This document shows, piece after piece, positions 26,049 through 33,884 of a stretch of 46,343 nucleotides of DNA (positions within the stretch are counted from its first letter, which is position 1; each line of letters opens with the position of its first letter). The DNA comes from Saccharofermentans sp. (GTDB lineage: Bacteria; Bacillota; Clostridia; Saccharofermentanales; Saccharofermentanaceae), in the NCBI GenBank assembly GCA_024685385.1, contig JAIKVV010000099.1:1-46343 (forward strand). Reading direction: 5' to 3'. Both the position numbers and the translations under genes were made by a program. The notes below the pieces were generated by a model. That model saw nothing but the letters and a program-made list of their open reading frames with translations. It searched no databases and was not told the origin of the DNA.

Positions 26049-26680
26049 CTTAAAGAGCTCTTTCTTGCGATAACTGTGATCCAGGCTTTGCTTTCGTGAT
26101 GCTCTGTTCTGACGTCAGTAAAACCTGCGGATATAAGCGCATCTTTTATAACTTCTGGAGTGTAGCATTTCATTCCGTCGATTATCTTTTCGAATTTAAG
26201 GCTTGTCTCATCCTCACCGTCAGATTCATTGACGATCATGAATGTTCCGTTAGGCTTAAGAATCTTTGCCACTTCTGCAAAACACTTCTCCAGACCGGGC
26301 CAGAAATATATCGTCTCAAAGGCCGTAGCCAGATCATATGATCCTTCGGGAAGATCCAGATTAGAAACATCTCCCTGTCTTACAGTCATCAGACCTGCAT
26401 CGATAAACTCTTTATTGTATTCAGTTGACTTGGCTACGGAGACATCGGAATAATCAACTGCCGTAACGGTTGCAGCCGGAAATTTTCTTACCAGTTCTGC
26501 GGCATTTCTTCCGCCGCCACAGCCCAATTCAGCAATCTGTTTCGGGGTAATGTCCGGAAGATGCGACATCCCCCAGTCAGCGAGCTTTGCGTGCCCTCCG
26601 TTCATACCGTTTACCATCACTTTTCCGAGAACACCCTCAGGTTTTCTCGTCTGACTAACGAACTTCCTGTAAAGACCCAT
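26045..26680 (-). CDS. Class I SAM-dependent methyltransferase
   Basis: A soluble protein of about 211 residues with a Rossmann-fold methyltransferase core: motif I ELGCGGGRNA, acidic motif II (VTAVDYSD), motif III GDVSNLDLPEGSYD, then ETIYFWPGLEKC and ILKPNGTFMIV. It resembles small-molecule methyltransferases of the UbiE/Methyltransf_11 type; the substrate is unknown. The ATG at 26680 is preferred because GGAG lies eight bases upstream. The gene has its own promoter and the perfect operator H, so it is a member of the GTTAGC regulon, and it is followed by two co-transcribed membrane proteins. Confidence 0.88.
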   Translation of the reverse strand: MGLYRKFVSQTRKPEGVLGKVMVNGMNGGHAKLADWGMSHLPDITPKQIAELGCGGGRNAAELVRKFPAATVTAVDYSDVSVAKSTEYNKEFIDAGLMTVRQGDVSNLDLPEGSYDLATAFETIYFWPGLEKCFAEVAKILKPNGTFMIVNESDGEDETSLKFEKIIDGMKCYTPEVIKDALISAGFTDVRTEHHESKAWITVIARKSSLR

Positions 26681-26711
26681 TTTCAATTCTCCGAGTAAAG
26701 ATCATTTTTCA

Positions 26712-26727
26712 GTTAGCCTTTGCTAAC
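26712..26727. promoter_or_regulatory. Palindromic operator H (GTTAGC-N4-GCTAAC)
   Basis: On the plus strand GTTAGCctttGCTAAC, perfect arms. It starts nine bases after the minus-strand -10 box, at about +3 of the methyltransferase transcript. Confidence 0.85.
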
Positions 26728-26736
26728 CGATATCAT

Positions 26737-26765
26737 ATATTAGTTAACAGGCATCATATTGTCAA
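26737..26765 (-). promoter_or_regulatory. Promoter of the methyltransferase-membrane protein operon
   Basis: On the minus strand TTGACA (26760-26765) and TAATAT (26737-26742) are separated by 17 bases, close to the consensus. Operator H follows. Confidence 0.8.
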
Positions 26766-26801
26766 TATTCTTTTTGAGTTATCACGTTCTTTTTATCTGC
26801 C

Positions 26802-27302
26802 TCAAAGCAAAGTGCACATCCAGGACAATAAAGCAACACACGGGAAGAAAAGTATTACGTGCAAGAGATGTGTCTTGCGGTTATATCCGAAAAGATAATG
26901 TCCCAGAACCGGTCTGCACTCAGGATAGAAGCGCGTAAAAAAATCGAATCCCGCATTGCACAAGAGGAACCAGTCAAAAAAGCCTATGTCAAACGCTTTG
27001 AGAAGCATGAGCATAATAATGAACCTGAGAAAGAACTGCCAAAAAGAATACTCACTTCTTATCCCTTCCCATGCCCCCAAGACAACTGCACCGCCCATAA
27101 GAGAGAAGGCAATTATGATGATCAACCACCCCAGAACATGCTGGCCTTTAAACCGTTCCGGCTTCTCCCCGGGAACTATGTCCTTCACCTCCTTAGGAGC
27201 TGACGAGAAAAAACTGTAGTTCTGAACAAATCCTACTCCTCCCAAAAGCAGCAGGAAAAGCCCGGCCATCATCATTAACGAAAGCAGCAATGTCACGATC
27301 AT
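26802..27302 (-). CDS. Membrane protein of unknown function
   Basis: A 166-residue protein: an N-terminal membrane segment (residues 3-25), a short outside or inside loop with KEVKDIVPGEKP, and three further helices. The segment FDWFLLCNAGFDFFTRFYPEC and the end HVILFFPCVALLSWMCTLL are distinctive, with several Cys and aromatic residues. I do not recognise a named family. It is the last gene of the minus-strand run that starts with the ABC/FtsX genes, 30 bases after the methyltransferase stop. The next downstream gene has its own promoter. Confidence 0.7.
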   Translation of the reverse strand: MIVTLLLSLMMMAGLFLLLLGGVGFVQNYSFFSSAPKEVKDIVPGEKPERFKGQHVLGWLIIIIAFSLMGGAVVLGAWEGIRSEYSFWQFFLRFIIMLMLLKAFDIGFFDWFLLCNAGFDFFTRFYPECRPVLGHYLFGYNRKTHLLHVILFFPCVALLSWMCTLL

Positions 27303-27332
27303 CTTAAAATCCTACCATTCAAAAGCTCATGT

Positions 27333-28133
27333 TCATTTGATCCCGTATATCAAGCCTGCATCTTTGATCATCCACGGCGCAGTTACAAATGCGGGTACAA
27401 AATCCTGCTTTTCGATATTCGGGATATAATGGATCTCGGATACTATTCCGGAACTCTTAAGTTCTTCAATGAACTCGTTCATATCTCCGTAAAGGGCTTT
27501 CTGTCCGAACATGTCCTGAAATGCAAACGATCCGCCTTTCTTGACAACACGGAGTGCTTCTTTTACAACATCCCTCTTATCCTGAGCAGTTCTCACTTCA
27601 TGAAACACAAAATTACTCACGGCTCCGTCGAATGTCTCATCATCAAAGTCCAGTTTGGCGGCATCACCTTTTTGAAAAGTGACCCTGTCTGAAACGCCTT
27701 CTGCAGCCGCATTCTTCTCGCATTGTTCCTTGGCATAACTCCATTCGGCACCCCAGTAATCTATGCCCGTGATACGAATGTTCGGATGTGTTTTTGCCAC
27801 GCGGTTAGTGAGAGCTGCCGCGCCGCATCCGATATCGATCAGATTTCCCTCACGGGCTTTCTCCCATGGAAAATGATCAACAAGAAACTGATGGATCGCA
27901 CCCATCACTTTGCCGCCGTTAAAATCGAATAAGATCCTGCAGCGCTGCATGTATATGGTCATGGCCAATGCAGCCGAGGCTATCAGCAGAACGATGATCC
28001 CCGGTATCTTTGTTCTTAAGAAGATCAGCAAAAGTGCTGATATGATCCATATCGCCAAAGTTGCTATCCAAAGCATCTTCATCATTGCAGAAGACACCCA
28101 GTTGCCGTAATCCGCGTTCTTGTTCATCTCCAT
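27333..28133 (-). CDS. Membrane-anchored class I SAM methyltransferase
   Basis: The ATG at 28133 follows AAAGGAG by nine bases, four bases after the previous stop, and gives about 266 residues. Two N-terminal membrane helices (about residues 17-65) precede a methyltransferase domain with motif I NLIDIGCGAAALT, motif II ITGIDYWG, GDAAKLDFDDETFD and RVVKKGGSFAFQD. The domain faces the cytoplasm by the usual topology. Membrane anchoring suggests a hydrophobic substrate such as a lipid, quinone or tetrapyrrole, which is inference. It directly follows a soluble methyltransferase and hydrolase in the same run. Confidence 0.85.
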   Translation of the reverse strand: MEMNKNADYGNWVSSAMMKMLWIATLAIWIISALLLIFLRTKIPGIIVLLIASAALAMTIYMQRCRILFDFNGGKVMGAIHQFLVDHFPWEKAREGNLIDIGCGAAALTNRVAKTHPNIRITGIDYWGAEWSYAKEQCEKNAAAEGVSDRVTFQKGDAAKLDFDDETFDGAVSNFVFHEVRTAQDKRDVVKEALRVVKKGGSFAFQDMFGQKALYGDMNEFIEELKSSGIVSEIHYIPNIEKQDFVPAFVTAPWMIKDAGLIYGIK

Positions 28134-28137
28134 GATC

Positions 28138-28797
28138 TTACTCTCCTTTGACATTTTCCGGCTTCCTTGCAACTGCATGCAGACGGCAGAAGCCGCGCTT
28201 TTCGAAAAGTTCCATTTCAAGCCCTGCATTCTTACAGAGTTCATCAACATCTTCACTGCCGTATATCCTGACATCGCCGTGACCTGCGAGGTTTATGAGC
28301 GGGATCTCTATGTGGTTGCAAAACCAAAGAGCCGCTTTGGTGTTCATGGTCATGTCGCGCAGAATGAGCCTTCCGCCGGGCTTTAAGACCCGTTTAACAC
28401 TGTTAAAGAAGTCCTGAACGTTAGGATAATGGTGAAAACTCTCGCAGCATATGACCGCATCGAAAGAATTCTCTTCGAAAGGAAGATTCTCGCAATCCCC
28501 GACAACGAATTCGGCGCCCGGGATATTCTTTGCTCTTGCGACTTCGATCATCTTGGGTGTCAGATCCAGTCCCGTATAATGCTTATCGGGATATTTCTCA
28601 TAAAGAAGAGATATCATCGGCGCGGTCCCGCAGCCGCAGTCAAGAAGAGTTTCGAAAGGCTCTTTTTCAAGTTCTGCCAGGACATCCGGATAATCCTTCT
28701 TGCACATTTTATACACGCCGGCCTGATCAGTCTCATAGACTGCTGCTGCCTTCGTAAATTCTTTTAAGGACAACGCCTTATATTCGCTGTCATTCAT
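28138..28797 (-). CDS. Class I SAM-dependent methyltransferase
   Basis: A soluble methyltransferase of about 219 residues: motif I LLDCGCGTAPMISLL, TGLDLTPKMIEVA, GDCENLPFEENSFDAVICC and RVLKPGGRLILRD, of the UbiE/Methyltransf_11 type. GGAGG lies nine bases before the ATG at 28797; the longer frame would reach into the preceding hydrolase gene, whose stop is at 28802. Together with the next, membrane-anchored methyltransferase it makes a pair, which suggests two successive methylations or two related substrates. The substrate cannot be read. Confidence 0.87.
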   Translation of the reverse strand: MNDSEYKALSLKEFTKAAAVYETDQAGVYKMCKKDYPDVLAELEKEPFETLLDCGCGTAPMISLLYEKYPDKHYTGLDLTPKMIEVARAKNIPGAEFVVGDCENLPFEENSFDAVICCESFHHYPNVQDFFNSVKRVLKPGGRLILRDMTMNTKAALWFCNHIEIPLINLAGHGDVRIYGSEDVDELCKNAGLEMELFEKRGFCRLHAVARKPENVKGE

Positions 28798-28801
28798 AGT
28801 T

Positions 28802-29563
28802 TCATACCTCCATAAACTCATCTATCGCCTTAAGCACAGGCTCAGCGTACTTATCCCCTCCGAAGAGCCACTGCTCATGTTGCATGTCAAATTCCCTGAT
28901 ATCAGGATCAGCAAAATACTTAAGATATCTCTTCTTATATTTCTCACCCATCTTATTAGCGTAGATGAAATGAGCTGTGGTGCCTTCCACTTTGATGCCT
29001 TCCTTAAGATGAGTAATGAGATCAGTATAGTATTCGTTCTTTATTGATTCGGTATCAAACTTCGAAAAGGCCCCTACGAAGCCTTCAGCAGTCTCCTCAT
29101 CCATCTCGAAAAGTTCCATGAGTTTTTTCTTTGTCTTTTCTTTCTTCTTCTCGCTCTTGTTAAATCCGGTAAGGAGCGGAGTCACCAGAGCTGACTGAAG
29201 TTTTGCTGCGACGATGCCGCTCTGATCAAGATCAGAGCTACCGAAGATCCCGTGATCGATATGGACCTTTTCACGCTGAATGAGCTGGCCGACAAAACTT
29301 CCTCCGAGCGAAGACCCCAGGGCGCCGTCAAGCCTTCCCCGGTGTTTATCGATAATGTATCTTTCGATCTTCTCCGTGACCGTTATCATGTCAGGAAAAA
29401 TCGTGCCGGTTCCGTCAAAACCGTCGTAATTTACCAAGATGAGATGATGCTTTAAAGCGAGCCTGTCTATGACCTTGGCAAAATTACTCTGCCAGTCGCA
29501 GCAGGTCCCGGGCAGGAGCATCAATGTCTTGCCTGACATATTGCCTTTCTCTTCGAAAGTCAT
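28802..29563 (-). CDS. Alpha/beta hydrolase
   Basis: A 253-residue alpha/beta-hydrolase-fold protein. LLPGTCCDWQSNF supplies the oxyanion region, LGSSLGGSF the nucleophile elbow (Ser in SSLGG), and the last segment contains a candidate His (MQHEQWLFGG). A Lys/Glu-rich insertion (KSEKKKEKTKKK) lies in the cap region. It overlaps the HMA-domain gene start by four bases (ATGA) and is followed by two methyltransferases, so it belongs to a biosynthetic or processing set. The natural substrate is unknown. Confidence 0.75.
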   Translation of the reverse strand: MTFEEKGNMSGKTLMLLPGTCCDWQSNFAKVIDRLALKHHLILVNYDGFDGTGTIFPDMITVTEKIERYIIDKHRGRLDGALGSSLGGSFVGQLIQREKVHIDHGIFGSSDLDQSGIVAAKLQSALVTPLLTGFNKSEKKKEKTKKKLMELFEMDEETAEGFVGAFSKFDTESIKNEYYTDLITHLKEGIKVEGTTAHFIYANKMGEKYKKRYLKYFADPDIREFDMQHEQWLFGGDKYAEPVLKAIDEFMEV

Positions 29564-29808
29564 CCGAATAACCCCCTCTTTTTATATGGCTCAGACCAAA
29601 CCCCCATGAATCCGTAGCCGGTATCAGTTATCAAATTTATCACATCCTCTTCGTCAGGCATTTCATCAGTCAGGAATGTCGCTTCCTTCCTTGATCTTGA
29701 AGCTTTTACCTTCTTCGCCGCAGGATATGCTTTTCTTATCGCATCCTGTATATGCGCTTCGCACATTCCGCACATCATGCCGTCGACCTTTATTGTTGTC
29801 TTATACAT
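29560..29808 (-). CDS. Heavy-metal-associated (HMA) domain protein
   Basis: An 82-residue protein with the ferredoxin-like fold of metallochaperones. KVDGMMCGMCEAHIQDAI has the CxxC metal site (Cys-Gly-Met-Cys) in the first loop, and the rest (VKASRSRKEATFL, TDTGYGFMGV) matches the fold. Such domains usually bind Cu(I), Zn or similar ions. No P-type ATPase is adjacent; instead it sits between a MacB/FtsX-like permease and a hydrolase with overlapping frames. It may deliver or sense a metal for this cluster, which itself lies downstream of the feo genes. The unusual MCGMC core differs from the common CxxC surroundings. Confidence 0.85.
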   Translation of the reverse strand: MYKTTIKVDGMMCGMCEAHIQDAIRKAYPAAKKVKASRSRKEATFLTDEMPDEEDVINLITDTGYGFMGVWSEPYKKRGLFG

Positions 29809-29812
29809 TTCA

Positions 29813-32800
29813 TCACTCCCTGTTCTTTAATATTTCTGCGGGCTTTATCTTCCTGATCCTGTTCGTAAGAACGAGATTGATAAGAAGATAAAGACCTATT
29901 ATGACCGCGAATATCACAAGATACATCTCAGGTGAATAATCCGGCCTTATTCCTACGCCTACATTACTTACGAGATATCTCGGATAGATATAATCCATGA
30001 TGAGTTTGGAGAGCGGTATCACTATTAAGGCGCCTATGGCGACAATGTAGAAATTACCGTCTATATACATCTTCCTTACTTCCCTGTTTCTGAATCCGAA
30101 TATCTTGACGAGGGATATGTTGAATGCCGACCTGTCGATCATCATCTTGATCATAAGGTACATGACAACGACAAAAACGACCGCGGAAGCCACAGACATC
30201 GTGATTATCATTGACTGCATCAGATCTACATAGATACCCGCAGATCTTGCGATCTCGCTTTTCGAAACTACTGAATATAACCGTCCGCTGTCTATGTTGA
30301 GTTCATGATCCGAGAAGACTGTATTGAAATAGTCATCATCCTCATCGAAAAGCTCCCGGCATCTGTCTATATCCATGAATATCATCAGAGATGCAGAATA
30401 ATCCGTTATCCTGCTGACCCTGAAAGCATAAAGACGGTCGCCATTCTCTCCTTTCAAGGTAAATTCGTCACCTGTTGAAAGGTTATACTTGTTGGCAACA
30501 GCCGAGCTTACGACAACGTCTGTACCATTTTCGGGAAGATCGCCCGTATCGAAGAAAGGATTTTCTTTAGTTATGCCCATCACGGTAACATCAAAGCTGT
30601 AGCCGTAAATGTCTTTCTTGAGACCTTCAGCCACTGCTGCATATCCTCCTTCGGGGACTTCCTCTGCAGGATATTTGTAATTGTACATATATTCGTAGTG
30701 AGTCTGGCTTACATAATAATCCTTGACTCTTTGGCAGTAGACATATGTATTGAGGGCCATGAAAGCTACAAGAAGAGCCATGAACATTCCCAAGACGACA
30801 GTAAGTCCTGCTCTGATCTCCCTTACCATCTGTCTGATCCTGAACATGCTGAGGAACTTGAGTCCCTTAAGCTTCAGTTCTTTGCCGCGGACAATTTTCT
30901 GTTCATTACGCAGGAGCGACAAAGGGGATCTCTTAAGTTTCTTGCGAATGACAAGCATATTAACGGCGAATGCGGTTACCGGCGGAATCACAAGCCCGTA
31001 GATAATGATGAAAGGCGTGACCTTGATCTCAAGGGCAGGCATCGAATAATACAAAAGAGAATCCATTAGCTGCGCTTCTATCCCTGCAGGAGTAAGCAGC
31101 GCGGCTGTCGTTCCTATGATACCCGATATGAATGTCACGATGACCGGAACAGCTACATAGCTTATTATGAGAGTCCGCCTCCTGACGCCCATTGAATAAA
31201 GAGCTCCGATAACGGAACTTTCCTGATCGATCATATGCACAATGAATACCGATATGACATAAGCAAAGAGCATTACGAGCAGTATTCCGAATATGATGCT
31301 CGCAGAATAATTGATCTTTACATCATCAGCTGCTGAATCGATCCTTGGATTCTCTTTATAGTCAAGGAACAAAATGAGATTCGACGTCTTTATGTTAAAA
31401 ACCTCATCTACCAGATCATCTGCTTTCTCTGCAAACTCGGATACACCGTCGGAAAGTTCCTTAGCTCCTTTTGCAAGTTCTTCCGATCCGTCAAGGATCT
31501 TTCCGGACCCGTCATAGAGCTCGTCGGCTCCGTCAGTCAGATCAGGAAGATTCTTCTTAAACTTTTTTGTCCCGTCATGTAAGGCTTTGGCACCGTCGTT
31601 AAGAACGGTGCTGTTCCTGCTCAAGGCACCCAGTCCGTCAGACAACTGTACAGAGCCGGCAGCCAGAGCCTTTGACCCCTTACAGAGCCCGTCGATACCT
31701 CCTTCCAGTTGATCAAAGATCGTTACAAGACCTGATAATCTCTTGTCAAGATCTTTGGCAGCCTTGGACAATGCAGGATCTGAACTCTTTGCCATCTTTC
31801 CAACATAACCGGAGAAGATCTTAAGTCCGCCGGAATAGTCCGAGGCCGCTTTTTGAAATTTTTCCGAACCGTCTTTAAGATCCTTTGCCCCCTTCACGAG
31901 TTCGGAAGCTCCTCCTGCTGCCCGATCGACTCCGGCAGTATAGGCCCTGACACCCTTCTCCAATGCTGCGGCTCCCTTATCGAGGGCTTCTATACCGTCC
32001 GCAAGTTCAGACACGGCATCGTGGAATTCAGTCATTCCTCCATGAAAATCCTTCACCCCGTCTGATAATTCCTTGGCGCCGTCAGAAAGTTCCTTTGCCC
32101 CGTCAGAAAGTTCATCGATACCTTCAAGGAGTTCATCCTTGCGGCCAGTCATCCTGTCCCAGTATTCACGGAAATATTCATCATCAACATCATTGACATC
32201 AAATTCGATGTCTTCCAGCATGTTCTTAAGTTCATCTTCTTCAATGGTGCCGTTAAGGAGATACGAATAATAGTACTCTTCGGAAGATAAAAAGGCGCCG
32301 GAAAGATAGAGGGCATCATAGGAATCAGGCGTTACGAATAGCAATCCGAAATACCTTGAATCCACGACCGAATCGGTAACTTTCTTAATGACCGTGTTGT
32401 AATCCGGAACGGCTCCGACACCGCAGATCCTAAATTCCCTGTCTCCGATCTTTACTTTATCATTTATGTTAATGCCGTTGACTTCCGAAAAGCGCCTTTC
32501 CAGAACAGCTTCATCATCAGATTGCGGAAGTCTTCCTTCGATCAGAGATATCCTGTTTATGTTCTCTCTGAGCTTAAATACCCTCAGCACCTGTTCTTTA
32601 TCCAGTGGATAATCGGCATAGAACATCTCCTCGATGGTAACGCCCTTGGCTCTTATCCTCTCAATTTCTTCGCTTCTCAAGGGTACAAAGACCGAGAATT
32701 CACCGTCTTCTCTTACGAGTTCCCTGTCCCTTAATTCCGTATAATCGATGACTGTGACAGCGGCACCCATGAGACTTGTAACGATGAATATCGAAAAGAT

Positions 32801-32881
32801 TATGAGGAGCGAGAGAGCCAGATATCTTGCCCAGCCTGCTTTGAGATCACGGAAGGCTCTCTTTAACAGTATCCTGCCCAT
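29813..32881 (-). CDS. FtsX/MacB-type ABC permease with long DG-repeat stalk
   Basis: A 1022-residue permease: a first membrane helix at 20-45, a long extracytoplasmic region, three helices at about 525-650, a second outside domain and three C-terminal helices, the duplicated FtsX layout. The first outside region contains, at about 255-492, many 7-residue repeats of the type ELSDGAK or LxDGxxx, predicted to form a long helical rod. This is seen in large Firmicutes permeases and YhgE/Pip-like proteins. It starts one base after the ATPase gene's stop. It probably exports or extracts a lipid or peptide, or signals across the envelope. Confidence 0.88.
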   Translation of the reverse strand: MGRILLKRAFRDLKAGWARYLALSLLIIFSIFIVTSLMGAAVTVIDYTELRDRELVREDGEFSVFVPLRSEEIERIRAKGVTIEEMFYADYPLDKEQVLRVFKLRENINRISLIEGRLPQSDDEAVLERRFSEVNGININDKVKIGDREFRICGVGAVPDYNTVIKKVTDSVVDSRYFGLLFVTPDSYDALYLSGAFLSSEEYYYSYLLNGTIEEDELKNMLEDIEFDVNDVDDEYFREYWDRMTGRKDELLEGIDELSDGAKELSDGAKELSDGVKDFHGGMTEFHDAVSELADGIEALDKGAAALEKGVRAYTAGVDRAAGGASELVKGAKDLKDGSEKFQKAASDYSGGLKIFSGYVGKMAKSSDPALSKAAKDLDKRLSGLVTIFDQLEGGIDGLCKGSKALAAGSVQLSDGLGALSRNSTVLNDGAKALHDGTKKFKKNLPDLTDGADELYDGSGKILDGSEELAKGAKELSDGVSEFAEKADDLVDEVFNIKTSNLILFLDYKENPRIDSAADDVKINYSASIIFGILLVMLFAYVISVFIVHMIDQESSVIGALYSMGVRRRTLIISYVAVPVIVTFISGIIGTTAALLTPAGIEAQLMDSLLYYSMPALEIKVTPFIIIYGLVIPPVTAFAVNMLVIRKKLKRSPLSLLRNEQKIVRGKELKLKGLKFLSMFRIRQMVREIRAGLTVVLGMFMALLVAFMALNTYVYCQRVKDYYVSQTHYEYMYNYKYPAEEVPEGGYAAVAEGLKKDIYGYSFDVTVMGITKENPFFDTGDLPENGTDVVVSSAVANKYNLSTGDEFTLKGENGDRLYAFRVSRITDYSASLMIFMDIDRCRELFDEDDDYFNTVFSDHELNIDSGRLYSVVSKSEIARSAGIYVDLMQSMIITMSVASAVVFVVVMYLMIKMMIDRSAFNISLVKIFGFRNREVRKMYIDGNFYIVAIGALIVIPLSKLIMDYIYPRYLVSNVGVGIRPDYSPEMYLVIFAVIIGLYLLINLVLTNRIRKIKPAEILKNRE

Positions 32882-32882
32882 G

Positions 32883-33593
32883 TCAGAGATCCTCCAGTTC
32901 CGATGCGGGGATCTTCTGTTCGTTACGGTAATCTTTATAGATCTCTCCGTCCTTAAGATATATTATGTGGTCCACCATGTTCTTTATCGAATTGTTGTGG
33001 GTCACTATCAGCATCGTAGTACCGTACTGTCTGTTTATCTTTTCGAGAAGAACAAGTATATCCCTCGATGTCTTGGAATCCAAAGCTCCAGTCGGCTCAT
33101 CACAGAGCAAGACCTTCGGGTTCTTGACGAGAGCCCTTGCGATAGCGCAGCGCTGCTGCTGACCGCCCGAAAGCTGGGAAGGGAACTTATGCTGATGCTC
33201 CGTAAGTCCCAGGACTTTTATGAGCTCATCGATATCCAAAGGGTCCTTCGTAAGGTATTCGCAGATCCGTATATTCTCCCTGACGGTAAGATTCGGAACC
33301 AGATTATAGAACTGAAAGATAAAGCCCAGATTATCTCTTCTGTAATCGGATAGTTTTTCTCCTTTTAGGCCGTCAACATGCTTTCCTGCGACCGTGACAG
33401 TTCCGGAATCGATGTCATCCAGACCGCCTATACAGTTAAGCAGCGTAGACTTACCTGATCCTGATGTTCCCTGAATGACGCAAAGTTCGCCTTTGGAGAC
33501 ATCCATGTTCACGCCTTTTAAGACCTGAGCGTAGGAACCGCCTTCACCATAGGATTTATGAAGATCCCTGACTTCTAAATAACTCTCTGACAT
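32883..33593 (-). CDS. MacB/LolD-type ABC transporter ATPase
   Basis: The ATG at 33593, with GAGAGG upstream, gives a 236-residue ATPase: GTSGSGKSTLLN (Walker A), FIFQFYNLVPNLTVREN (Q-loop), LSGGQQQRCAIARAL (signature), LLCDEPTGALD (Walker B) and IVTHN (H-loop). These are the standard features of MacB/LolD/FtsE ATPases that drive FtsX-type permeases. It is followed by the permease gene with a one-base gap. A terminator hairpin of the feo operon lies only 27 bases upstream of the start and no separate promoter is evident, so some transcription may come from feo read-through. Confidence 0.93.
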   Translation of the reverse strand: MSESYLEVRDLHKSYGEGGSYAQVLKGVNMDVSKGELCVIQGTSGSGKSTLLNCIGGLDDIDSGTVTVAGKHVDGLKGEKLSDYRRDNLGFIFQFYNLVPNLTVRENIRICEYLTKDPLDIDELIKVLGLTEHQHKFPSQLSGGQQQRCAIARALVKNPKVLLCDEPTGALDSKTSRDILVLLEKINRQYGTTMLIVTHNNSIKNMVDHIIYLKDGEIYKDYRNEQKIPASELEDL

Positions 33594-33619
33594 AAAACCT
33601 CTCAAATAAAACTCCAAAA

Positions 33620-33656
33620 AGAAAGGGTTGTTTCCGTTAAGGAGACAACCCTTTCT
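33620..33656 (-). terminator. Terminator of the feo operon
   Basis: AGAAAGGGTTGT (33620-33631) pairs with ACAACCCTTTCT (33645-33656) over 12 bases. On the minus strand the stem is followed by TTTTT. It separates feo from the ABC/FtsX cluster. Confidence 0.85.
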
Positions 33657-33663
33657 GAATTAA

Positions 33664-33873
33664 CTAACTCTTTACCGGATCAGGTTTTCTCTTTTTTATG
33701 TTTGCGGCCGAGTGACATTTGCCTGCAAGAGCGCAGTTGGCGCAATTACATCCGCAGGAACTCTTACCCTTTTTCTTGTCACGCAGCATGCTGATCACCG
33801 CAAGCGCGACCAGACCTGCAACCAGCGCAATGATAAGGATGTTAGCCCAATTTAAGATCAACCAATCCAGCAT
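33664..33873 (-). CDS. FeoB-associated Cys-rich membrane protein
   Basis: A 69-residue protein with one N-terminal membrane helix (about residues 5-29) and a basic, Cys-rich tail (CGCNCANCALAGKCH). This is the pattern of the small Cys-rich proteins encoded directly after feoB in many Firmicutes; they may bind iron or an Fe-S cluster and modulate FeoB, but their function is not proven. GAGG precedes the ATG. It is the last gene of the feo operon, 11 bases after feoB. Confidence 0.88.
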   Translation of the reverse strand: MLDWLILNWANILIIALVAGLVALAVISMLRDKKKGKSSCGCNCANCALAGKCHSAANIKKRKPDPVKS

Positions 33874-33884
33874 GTTAAAGCCTC

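Noticed and set aside
31406..32119. Repetitive DNA resembling a tandem repeat array
   Set aside because: The repetition is at the protein level (DG-heptads in the FtsX permease) and varies at the DNA level; it is not a CRISPR or satellite.
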